Source of the DNA: Gymnogyps californianus
Lineage: Eukaryota; Chordata; Aves; Accipitriformes; Cathartidae
Assembly (NCBI RefSeq): GCF_018139145.2
Contig: NC_059471.1
Location: 83,350,520-83,414,519 of the forward strand
DNA length: 64,000 nt
Reading direction: 5' to 3'
The notes under the pieces are model-generated. The model made no database searches, had not been told where the DNA came from, and saw only the letters and a list, made by a program, of their open reading frames with translations. The position numbers and the translations under genes are program-made. The first letter of the stretch is position 1, and every line of letters begins with the position of its first letter. Shown one piece after another: positions 50,240 through 60,137 of this stretch.

Positions 50240-50965
50240 TAGGTAAAAGTAGATGCAGCTAAATATGAAGTGATGCACCTGAGGAAGCCTTCCCCCACAA
50301 CTTTGCATAAAGAAATCTTTGAGTAAATAATTTCCTCTCTGGAGTGAGATCATAGGGTTCTGACAGATGAGTCTGAGAAAATATCAGCTCAGCACTAAAT
50401 AGTGGTCAAAACAAAGAACCTAAAGTTAGGAATTCTTAGGAAAGGAATAGATAATAGAACAACCTCATTATATCATTATGAAAATGCAAGGTTTACTTCT
50501 GTCTTGAATACTGCGTGCAGTTCTGGGCTTTAGTAAACTAAGTCTTTCCAGCATGCAAAAGACGTAACCGAGGAAGGGTGTGATACAGGTCTATAAAATC
50601 ACCATAGCTATATGCCTTTCAGTGCAACATCTAGGAGGCCTCAGGTCAAGCTAGGAGGAGCATTGTTCAAAATAAATCAACTGACCTGTCTCTTTGGGCA
50701 ACAGATAGTAGACTTGGAGAGCTCCTTGCCAAGGGATGCTGTCAGTTGGAACAGTTTGCATAGGTTCAAAGGGAACTGAGGATTAATAAATGTATAGCTA
50801 TCACACACAGCTCAGGAAATGCCTGGGCTGAAAGTAGTTGGAGGCTGGTGGATTAGGAGGATTTATGATATGTGCTTGACCTGTTCCTACTCTCCCACAG
50901 GCATTTGTTTTGACTACTGTAGAAGACAAGATACAGAGTTAGGTAAATCTTGGGCCTGTTCAATA
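50240..50965 (+). mobile_element. L3-like (old) CR1 fragment, RT C-terminus to 3' end
   Basis: Ordered matches to the old CR1 lineage of turtles, crocodilians and birds: TTAGGAATTCTTAGGAAAGG, CTTGAATACTGCGTGCAGTT, TGATACAGGTCTATAAAATC, GAGAGCTCCTTGCCAAGGGATG, and finally CCACAGGCATTTGTTTTGAC near 50898-50917. The reading frame is destroyed. It is opposite in orientation to the fragment at 13.4 kb. Confidence 0.78.
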
Positions 50966-53469
50966 GAGACATTCTTATCTTCCTAGTTATGGATCTTGTG
51001 AATTGTTCATAGTTGATATTCTGAGACATAATTGTATGGCAGTGTGAATGAACAGGACTACTTTGGGCACAGTACCTTGAGATTATTAAAAACACAGTTC
51101 CATTGTTTTCTGAATGTGATTGAAAATGATATTTTCTTTACTCCTAACTAAATTTTGTCTCACCTGTCTTTTGCCTCTGCTACTGCTACTTTTCTGAGAC
51201 CTGAAATGAATTTTTGAGATGCTTTCTGTATGAAAAAGAAATGAGCTTTATATTCAGGTCAGCATTGCGGTCAGGGAAAAGCTGTCCTGAGGTTATTGTT
51301 TTTCCATAATTGCCTCTCTCCTGATTGTTTTTGCACAACTTCCCTCCCAACTCCCCCTTATTCAGGATCCTTGAGGTGGGTAAAGGTCCCTTAAATTCTA
51401 CATGCAGAGTGCACCCCTCTTTATCCCATACCACCCCACTGTGGATACCTTGAGTCTGAGGAGGGGCTCATCCCAGCTGCCTTGCATTTCCTTGCATACA
51501 TTATTGCTGTTGGCCTGTGTGTTTAGCGTGAGATGAGTCAAAGAGGCTGAGTAGTGCTGCCATTACCTGTTGTACAGCTCTAGGTAGTTAGTATGCAGGA
51601 CGAATGGGAAGCCTTACTGTTTCAGTGACCCCTAATGCACCTAGGGTAGAAAGACGTCTCATATGAGCTGTGTAAAAGGCAATGATTTTTTTACCTGGGG
51701 TCTGTGGATCCCTGGAGGTGTGTGAAAAATTGCAGAGGAGTGTGTAAATTCAGAGCACAGAGAGTAATGCCACTTTCAGAAAATGTGTGGGGCTACAGTT
51801 TCCAGGCAGGTTGAAAATCACTGAAAGAGTCTGTGTTTGGAAGGGAGTTTCCCTCAGCACAGACAGGCAGGTGCACTTGTAGGATTCTTGCACAGGAAAT
51901 TCTGCAGCAGTCCTTCATCCTGTCTTACCCTCTGAGTACTGCTTTGCAGGCAAATGTGAAAAGGACCAGAAAAAGAGTGTATGGTAAAGAACAAGTGGAA
52001 GTGGAAATCTTTGTTAAAAATGGAAACGTACATCTTGTTGATCTATGCTCTTTCAGGGTATGTTTAATGATGTCTGGCTATTCAAACTTCAAGAGAGTAG
52101 TATTTGGAATAAACCATGGTTTATATTCATTATCATGACATCTCTTCTCCCCTCTCTGCTTCCCCTGTTGAGGCTGTATGCACTTTGTTTAATAATAGAA
52201 ATTCTGATAGGTTTTCTAGGAGAACAAAGCCACTGAAAGCACAGTTCATTCATAGCTATAACTGCTCTCTACGTGCAGTGTTTTTTATTAGTTTTTTGAA
52301 GCAGCAGTCAATTGTTGAGTCCTCAGATTTTTTCCCTCCTTGTTGAAGGGCCACTGGAAGGCAGTGCATTAAGCATCCCCTCTAACAATAAAGATATCTG
52401 AGCTGCTCCATCAGAAGGGTTCTATATCCAATTATTTGCAAGCTCCTTGCAGATATGATTCTGTGGAGTAAATGGAAAACATACTTCAGTCATTCTCTGC
52501 AGTGATAGTAATTTAATAAAAATAAAAAGCTATTGATTTTTTTGTTAACTGTGTTAAAAGGCCACTGTAATCTTGGCTTCACTCCGCTGTTGGCAGAGCA
52601 TTCACCAGCAAGTAGATTTTTTACTTTTCCCGGGACACCATTTATTAAATGCCGTCTTAATGTGTACAGATGATTAGTTTAGCTGAAGCAGGGGAAGATT
52701 TATAATACCTTCCTGTTATTTAACTTCTCTTAGTCAATTCAGATGTTAGCAGCATTTGCAGAGATTTATCTCCTGTACTTTGCAATTTTGTTTCTTCCAT
52801 TTCTTAAGCCAAATGTGTCTCTGAGCTTACTGAGCCAGGACTTTGTGGGCAGGAGCTACTTTTGACAGATAGACAAAATAGCATCCTATTTGCTGACTCT
52901 TACTGAAATAACCACTCTGTGATGCTAACACCTATCTTAAGTGACAGAGGAATGTCACTTAAGCTGTATTGTAAACCTCAGCTCGAATAAGGAGTTAAAT
53001 CAGTAAAGGTGGACTCATGTTGAATGATTTTATCTGTCTAAAAGTGTGGATCTACTCTAAACTAGCTGTTTAGAGATATGCCTTCTCAAAAAACTTTCAT
53101 ATAATCTATTCCCTTTGGAAGTTCCTATTTATCTACATTGACCGTAGCTAAAGTCTAAACAATTCTTTAAGTGAGAGGTGAATTTCAGATGATGAAAAAT
53201 GGGTTATATGCATTCATTCCATTTTAGGTGCACTTGTGTCTCCCCAAAACAATGTTTTCTGTGATGCTGAAACATAAGAATTTGAAATCCATTTGTCAAG
53301 TATGATTAATAATGATACAGTCCAAGAACCTAACTGCTAACATATATGCAGGGGCATGTCTTCACCTATAATTCTTTTAAAGATTAGAGCTGTTGGTCAG
53401 AATCAGAGAGACCATCTCTATTTCCATGCAAAAGCTATTTTCCAGAGCTAAAATTAGAGAGGGAATCGG
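50966..53469. other. Unique noncoding sequence, possible conserved element
   Basis: The part 52490-52800 is AT-rich and motif-dense (TTAATAAAAATAAAAAGC, ATTTATTAAATGCC, TGATTAGTTTAGC) and has the texture of a vertebrate conserved noncoding element. No coding exon recognised. Confidence 0.4.
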
Positions 53470-53800
53470 CTTGCAGATTAAGATACCTAAATTTAAATGT
53501 CCACATATAGGTGATCTAGGTGTCTAAACTCCCATTATAGGCAATGAAACTTAGCTGCTACAATCAGTGGAGAGTGATTCAGTAACTGTTTACTTCAGAG
53601 TGGGCTAAATTGTTCTCCAGGCTCCACTGACCACATCTGCGCGACTGTAATGGGAGCCTACATACCTAAATCTCTTGTAAATACATATGGTGTGATTCCG
53701 TTCTGTATCTAGCAACATTTTACACATCTGTCACATCCACATGGAGCTGGCAGATAACATAGGACACGCATCATTCTGTAAAGGCAGCTGGAGAAGAGGT
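53470..53800. repeat. Unclassified ancient interspersed repeat, copy 2
   Basis: Shares ordered blocks with 16766-17130: GTTTACTTCAGAGTGGGC, CCAGGCTCCACTGACC and AATGGGAGCCTACATACC. Repeated TAGGTG/CACCTA-type motifs occur at both sites. The class is unknown. Confidence 0.45.
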
Positions 53801-54082
53801 GGATGTCCCGGGGTACCACAAATAGCAACAGCTACCTATGGTTAGGCAGCTGAGTCATAACCCTACCTTGCAACTCCTAAATTTAACAGCTGCAGGCTGG
53901 GGTTGAATCCAATCCCTACTTATTTTGGAGGAAAGGAAGTTTTCAATGGGGATGCGATTAAGTTGCATAAATATAGCTGTGCACTGACGTGTGAGATAGG
54001 TATCCTATCCATAGGACCTCATTCTTGGTTTTCCCCTACAGAAGGTGCAGGTCTCCTAGTCCCACCCAGATAACTGCCTTGG

Positions 54083-55235
54083 GTAATAGAGTCATAGAAT
54101 CACAGCATGGTTTGGGTTGGAAAGGACCTTTAAAGATGGTCTAGTTCCAACCCCCCTGCTATATGGGCAGGAACATCATCCACTAGATTACATTGCTCAA
54201 AGCCCCATCCAACCTGACCTTGAACACTTCCAGGGATGGGGCATTCACAATTTCTCTGGGCAGCCTATTCCAGTGTCCCACCACCCTCATAGTAAAGAAT
54301 TTCTTCCTTATATCTAATCTAAATCTACCCATTTTTAATTTAAAATTGTTACCCCTTGTCCTATCACTACAGGCCCTGTTAAAAATTCTCTCTCCATCTT
54401 TCTTATAACCCCCATTTAAGTATTGAAACGAGCCAATAAGGTCTGCCAATAAGTTCTGCCAGGAGCCTTCTCCAGGCTAAACAACCCCAAATCTCTCAGC
54501 CTTTCGTCACAGGAGAGGTGTTCCAGTGCCCTCTGATCATTTTCATGGCCCTCCTCTGGACCCGCTCTAACAGCTCCATGTCTTCCTTGTGCTGGGGACC
54601 CCAGAGCTGGATGCAGTACTCCAGGTGGGGTCTCATGAGAGCAGAGTAGAGGAGGAGAATCACCTCCCTCGACCTGCTAGCCACACTTCTTTTGACACAG
54701 CCCAGGATGCGGTTGGCTTTCTGGGCTGCAAGCGCACACTGCTGGCTCATGTCCAATTTTTCAGCTACCAATATCCCCACGTTCTTCTCTGCAGGGCTGC
54801 TCTTAATCCATTCGTCCCCCAGTCCGTACTGATACTGGTGATTGCCCCGACCCAGGTGCAGGACCTTGCACTTGGCCTTGTTGAACTTCATGAGGTTCAC
54901 ATTGGCCCAATTCTCAAGCCTGTCAAGGTCCCTCTGGATGGCATCCCTTCCCTCTAGTATATCAATGGCACCACTCAGGTTGATGTCATCTGTGAGCTTG
55001 CTGAGAGTGCAGTCTTTGAATAATTATCTTGTAGCACCTCAAATAATTTCTGTTTCTTGTTCTCCTTCCCTAATACAGAGTAACCTGCTGACTTCCTCCT
55101 GCAGCTCCTCCACTTGCTGCCTGAGTGACTCCACCAGAGCACACCTTCCACAGGTGGAGCTTACACCCTCCTCTACTTAGGAGTGTGGGGTACAGACTTT
55201 ACAGCCCTCCACCTGGACAGCAGCTTCCCTGAGAG
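54083..55235 (-). pseudogene. CR1 LINE, 3' part with RT C-terminus joined to ORF1 coiled coil
   Basis: The 3' end is at about 54087 (plus GAGTCATAGAATCACAGCATGG). Minus frames at 54183-54449 and 54496-54900 encode the C-terminal part of CR1 ORF2, including [27 protein letters not shown] and HWNRLPREI motifs. Upstream in the element, 54960-55010 gives LSKLTDD at the RT catalytic-box position, where FADD is usual. At about 55018 it passes straight to an ORF1-type coiled coil (QQVEELQEEV at 55088-55117), so most of ORF2 is missing. The element continues beyond two nested LTRs at 56457-56640. Confidence 0.85.
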
Positions 55236-55240
55236 GAAGC
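55236..55240. repeat. Target-site duplication GAAGC, first of three
   Basis: GAAGC occurs at 55236-55240, 55859-55863 and 56452-56456, at each junction of the two nested LTRs. Confidence 0.9.
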
Positions 55241-55858
55241 TGTCATGGTTTAACCCCAGCCAGCAGCTAAGCACCATGCAGCCACTCCCTCACTCCTCCC
55301 CCCCGGTGGGATGGGGAGGAGAATTGGGAAAAAAGGTAAAACTTGTCAGTTGAGATAAGAACAGTTTAATAACTAAAGTAAAATATACTACTGCTACTAC
55401 TAAAACGTAATAAAAATAATATTAATTGTAATGAAAAGGAATATAACAAAAAAAAAAAGGAAAAGAAAAAGAAAAAAAAGAAATAAAACTCAGGAAAAAA
55501 ACCCCAGTGATGCACAATGCAATTGCTCACCCCCCGCTGATTGATGTCCGAGCAGTGATCCACCCCTCCTGGCCGACTCCCCACAGTTTATGCACTGGGC
55601 ATGATGTTCTATGGTGTGGAATACCCCTTTGGCTAGTTCAGGTCAGCTGCCCCAGCTGTGCTCCCTCCCAGCTTCTTGCACACCTGCTTGCTGGCAGAGC
55701 ATGGGAAACTGAAAAGTCCTTAACTTAGGATAAGTGTTTCTTAGCAATAACGAAAACATCAGTGTGTTACCAACATTATTCTCACAGTAAATCCAAAACA
55801 CAGCACTGTAGCAGCTACTAAGAAGAAAATTAACTCTATCCCAGCTAAAACCAGGACA
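55241..55858 (-). mobile_element. Solo LTR, family A copy 3
   Basis: Runs from TGTCATGG to CCAGGACA, flanked on both sides by GAAGC. It is collinear with the copies at 70 and 2578. The ATTAAA signal is kept (plus 55365-55370), but the TATA box is degraded (GTTTATGCA on plus, 55586-55594). It sits inside a minus-strand CR1 and abuts the plus-strand LTR that follows. Confidence 0.93.
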
Positions 55859-55863
55859 GAAGC

Positions 55864-56451
55864 TGTACTGATTTTGGCTGGGATGGAGTTAAATTTCTTC
55901 ATAGTAGCTAGTATGGTGCTCTGTTTTGGATTTGTGACCAAACCACTGGTGGTAACACAGGGATGTTTTAGTTACTGCTGAGCAGTGCTTACACAGCGTC
56001 AAGGCCTTTTCTGCTTCTTGCACCACCCCACCAGTGAGGAGGCTGGGGGTGCACAAGAAGCTGGGAGGGGACACAGCCGGGACAGCTGACCCCAACTGAC
56101 CAAAGGGATATCCCATGTCATATGATGTCATGCTTAGCAATAAAACTGGGGGAAGAAGAAGGAAGGGGGGACGTTCAGAGTGATAGTTTTTGTCTTCCCA
56201 AGTAACCGTTACGCATGATGCAGCTCTGCTTTCCTGGAGATGGCTGAACACCTGCCTGCCGGTGGGAAGTGTTGAATTAATTCCTTGCTTTGCTTTGCTT
56301 GCGTGCGTGGCTTTTGCTTTACCTGTTAAACTGTCTTTATCTCAACCCACGAGTTTTTTCACTTTTACTCTTCCGATTCTCTCCCCATCACACCGGACAG
56401 TGAGTGAGTGCTGTGTGGTGCTTAGTTGCCGGCTGGGGTTAAACCACGACA
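55864..56451 (+). mobile_element. Solo LTR, family B copy 2, back to back with family A LTR
   Basis: Runs from TGTACTGATTTTGGCTGG to AAACCACGACA, with GAAGC on both sides. Opposite in orientation to the preceding LTR and from the other family. The ATF/CRE-like ATGATGTCAT is at about 56123-56132. The TATA position reads GCAATAAAACTG (about 56138-56149). A full-length family B layout is kept. Confidence 0.93.
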
Positions 56452-56456
56452 GAAGC

Positions 56457-56640
56457 TCTGTTCGGGTGGCAGCCTCCACTCATCCAAGGCTAGCCTGGCT
56501 AGGTAGATGGTTCCTGGTTGCTGCAGAACTCAGCCCTTGCCTGGTCTCTGCCACCGTGCTTCCGACAATCTCAAAGCACTGCCTAATAAGCCGTTCTAAT
56601 TGCCTGGAGACCTCAAACTGCCTTAGGGCATCTTAAATGT
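56457..56640 (-). mobile_element. CR1 LINE, 5' part beyond the nested LTRs
   Basis: Removing both LTRs and the extra GAAGC copies joins this segment to 55235. The minus strand has the texture of CR1 5' sequence preceding the ORF1 coiled coil. The outer boundary near 56640 is approximate. No internal promoter is assigned. Confidence 0.6.
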
Positions 56641-57877
56641 CATTACAATGTTCATGCAACTGAATCGCATCCTGGTTTGACACTAATTTCAGTGGGAAGA
56701 AAAAATATTCCTATCAGGAAAGACCTTGTATTTTAAGAACTACTAGTTTGTGTGATTTTACTGGCAATGATCTCCATTCTCAGGTTTTCTGAACCATCAC
56801 TTTAACACTAGGAACATTTGTTACCAAAACAACACAGTAAGGCAGACTTACAGTAACATGATGTACTTTGCCTGTCCTTGACAGATAGATTTTGGCTGTA
56901 CAGCTCCAGTGGCAGAGGTAAAGATATTTGGAGTAAATCCTTGGCCTCCAAATTCCCGTCTATTGTAGTGGGGCCAGAATTTCATTTTTTTCTGCAAGGG
57001 AAGAGGACAAAGTAGTTTGGTGGTTGTGCTAGGTGAGATCCTGGCTTGGGGTGTAGCAATATAATGCAGATATGATAAAAAATGCAAAAGTGAGAGTAAT
57101 GCTAGACCCCACTTCATGATTCAGAGGACAACAGTCCTACAATAAATGAAGAAGAAAGGAAGACAAGAACAGTGTTTAGCTGGATTTCTCAACACTTAAT
57201 GTTAGAATTGGGAATAGTGACAAGTCTCAGCACTGCTGTGCACAGCTCCTGCAGAGACAGGGTATGTAGTCACTTTTACTGCTTAGGAAGTGAGGAAATA
57301 GCTCTGGTTATAACAGCTGATTCACAGCTGACATTTCTATCTGTCTTCTGGCCCATGTGTAAAGAAGTGCATATACCAACTTGTTGGGGAACTGCGTTGT
57401 TCACTGAGGCATAATGAAGTCTCTCAACTGTAACTAAAAATGTGCCAGTAAATCCTGCACAGTAGCTATAAAATTGCTTCTTGTTGATATTGAAGCCAGC
57501 AGCAAATGGCAAAGGTCACACCTACAGTGTCACAAGAGGGATATGAAGCCAGAGCTTCCAAACTGGGTATACTTCAGTGCTGCCAGTGCCCTCATAGGGC
57601 AGTTGAAGACACATTTCACCACTCAACTTTCCAGAGAGATTCAAGCAAAGGGAGAGGCACATCTAGCAATGTTCATGTTAGGTACCCAGTTCGTCTCAAG
57701 GGCAATGTTGTTCTGAGCAATGTTACTCATAGGTTTAGTTCAGCTAAATACACCAACGTCAGGGAAGAGTAACAGGATGACATCAGCCTTATGCTCAGAC
57801 CCACCGTATGTTGATGATTTTGTGTATACATCCTGACCAATCAATGATAGCACCACACAGTCCTCCAGATGGGAATC
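56641..57877. other. Unique noncoding sequence
   Basis: No exon or dated repeat recognised between the two CR1 elements. Confidence 0.5.
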
Positions 57878-58528
57878 ACAGAATCACAGAATGTTTGAGA
57901 TTGGCAGAGACCTCTGGAGATCATCTTGACCAACCCCCTGCTCAAGTAGGGCCATCGAGAGCCAGTTGCCCAGGACCATGCCCAGATGGCTTTTATATCT
58001 CCAGGGTGAGAGACTCCACAACTTCTCTGGGCAACCCGCACCAGTGCTCAGTCACCCTCACAGTAAAAAAGTGTTTTCTGATGTTCAGAGGGAACCTCCT
58101 CTGTTGCAGTTTGTGCCCATTGCCTCTGGTCCTCACACTGGGCACCTCTTTTCTGCCAAGCTCCTTTCCAGCTGGGTTGTCCCCAGCATATATTGGTGCA
58201 TGGGGTTGTTCTTCTCAGGTGTAGGGCTTTGCACTTCCCCTTGTTGAACTTCATGAGGTGCCTTGAACTCCACCATCTCATGGTCACTGCAGCCAAGGCT
58301 GCCTTTGACCTTCACAATCCCAACAAGCTCCTCATTGTTGGTGAGTATGAGGTCCAACAGAGTACCTCTTTTCATTGGCTCCTCTCTCACTTGGAGGAGG
58401 AGGTTATCATCAATGCACTCCAGGAACCTCCTGGATTGCTTTTGTCCTGCTATGTTGTCCCTCTAGCAGGTTTTGGGGTGGTTGAAGTCCCCCATGAGGA
58501 CCAGGGCCTGTGAATGTGAGGCTGAATG
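57878..58528 (-). pseudogene. CR1 LINE with two internal deletions
   Basis: The 3' end on plus is AATCACAGAATCACAGAATG (57877-57896). Reading the minus strand from 58528: the C-terminal end of the endonuclease domain (LLDLILTNNEELVG, then SDHEMVEF near 58270) passes abruptly at about 58258 to the RT-side motif normally reading LMKFNKGKCKALHL (about 58208-58252). At about 58200 it jumps to the LERSLAEK segment, and then to the ordinary 3' end. The RT core is absent, so the copy cannot move by itself. Confidence 0.83.
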
Positions 58529-58599
58529 AATGACTTGCGGTAGGCTTGTAATTTATGATTGCAGAAGATGTCCTTTCTGACCATATGCTAGGAAGTGGT

Positions 58600-58978
58600 A
58601 CAGGCTCTTAAGGAACAGGACACTGATTTCAATTGCCTCATTGTGGTCAGGAAGCATCTGGTCATCTCTAGATGGAAGCTGGCACCACTATATTGCTCTC
58701 CAGCTGTGGCACAGCAGTGTGATACTAAAACGCCTGCTGTGACAATTGCTGTGACGAGTTATGCAAAACCCTGTGTATATTGTTAGTCCTGAACTGTCAC
58801 CACCAATAAGGGCCCTAATATATACCTCATTCCAGAAATGTGGCATCCCCAATATTATAAGGTCATAAAAAATCACATCCAGTGTTCTCTGAGAGAAGCC
58901 ATGACTACTGTAATCATGAGGAGTACCTTTCCATCCTGCATCTGGGAAATCAGTGATCACACTGTGTAATTTGTGCAT
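58600..58978 (-). pseudogene. Possible Harbinger-type DDE transposase remnant
   Basis: The minus frame 58688-58978 contains LHSVITDF, GWKGTPHDYSS and, 50 residues on, IGGDSSGLTIYTGF. These resemble, in order, the HSV..., GWPGSVHD and GDxxYPLxPWL blocks of Harbinger/HARBI1-like nucleases. The third block with the ERxFGxLK glutamate is not readable, and the frame breaks before 58688. The sequence is cut at 58978 by the family C LTR; I could not trace an N-terminal half beyond 60137. It could instead be a chance resemblance. Confidence 0.35.
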
Positions 58979-60137
58979 TGTAGTGGGTTGACCCTGGCTA
59001 GATGCCAGGTGCCCACCAAAGCCGCTCTATCACTCCCCCTCCTCAGCTGGACAGGGGGAGAAAATAAAAGAAAGGCTCATGGGTCGAGATAAGGGCAGGG
59101 AGATCACTTCACCAATTACTGTCACGGGCAAAACAGACTCAACTTGGGGAAAAACTAGTTTAATTTATTACTAGTCAAAAACAGAGCAGGATAATGAGAA
59201 ATAAAAACCAAATCTTAAAAACACCTTCCCCCCACCCCTCCCTTCTTCCCAGGCTTAACTTTACTCCCGATTTTCCCTACCTCCTCCCCACAAGCAGTGC
59301 AGGGGGATGGGGAATGGGGGTTTGGGTCAGTTCATCACACGTTGTTTCTGCTGCTCCTTCCTCCTCAGGGGGAGGACTTCTCACACTCTTCCCCTGCTCC
59401 AGCGTGGGGTCCCTCCCACGGGAGACAGTCCTTCACGAACTTCTCCAATGTGAGTCCTTCCCACGGGCTGCAGTTCTTCACAAACTGCTCCAGCATGGGT
59501 CCCATCCACGGGGTGCAGTCCTTCAGGAACAGACTGCTCCAGCGTGGGTCCCCCACGGGGTCACAAGTCCTGCCAGCAAACCTGCTCCAGCGTGGGCTCC
59601 TCTCTCCACGGGTCCACAGGTCCACAGGTCCTGCCAGGAGCCTGCTCCAGCGCAGGCTTCCCACGGGGTCACAGCCTCCTTCAGGCATCCGCCTGCTCTG
59701 GCGTGGGGTCCTCCACGGGCTGCGGGTGGATATCTGCTCCCCGTGGAGCTCCATGGGCTGCAGGGGGACAGCCTGCCTCACCATGGTCTTCACCACGGGC
59801 TGCAGGGGAATCTCTCGCTCCGGCGCCTGGAGCACCTCCTCCCCCTCCTTCTTCACTGACCTTGGTGTCTGCAGAGTTGTTCCTCTCACATCTTCTCACT
59901 CCTCTCTCCAGCTGCAACTGCAACTCCCCTGTAACTTCTTTTCCCTTTCTTAAAAATGTTATCCCAGAGGCGCTACCACTGTTGCTGATGGGCTCGGCCT
60001 TGGCCAGCAGCAGGTCCGTCTTGGAACCCGCTGGCATTAGCTCTGTCGGACATAGGGGAAGCTTCTAGCAGCTTCTCACAGAAGCCACCCCTATAGTCCC
60101 CCCCACTACCAAAACCTTGCCACGCAAACCCAATACA
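58979..60137 (-). mobile_element. Solo LTR, family C copy 3
   Basis: Runs from TGTAGTGGGTTGACCC to CCCAATACA. The flanks are TGCAT (58974-58978) and CGCAT (60138-60142), one C/T difference at a CpG, which suits deamination. Sense is minus. AATAAA is at plus 59164-59169; the TATA-like site is altered (TTAAAAAT at about 59950). Very close to copy 1 in sequence and layout. Minus frames of 174 codons (59365-59889) and 118 codons (59681-60037) cover the array. Confidence 0.93.
59394..59832 (-). repeat. Tandem array of family C LTR copy 3
   Basis: The same unit order as copy 1. One unit has a perfect hairpin: CGTGGG (59543-59548) and CCCACG (59552-59557) around a 3-nt loop. Confidence 0.85.
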
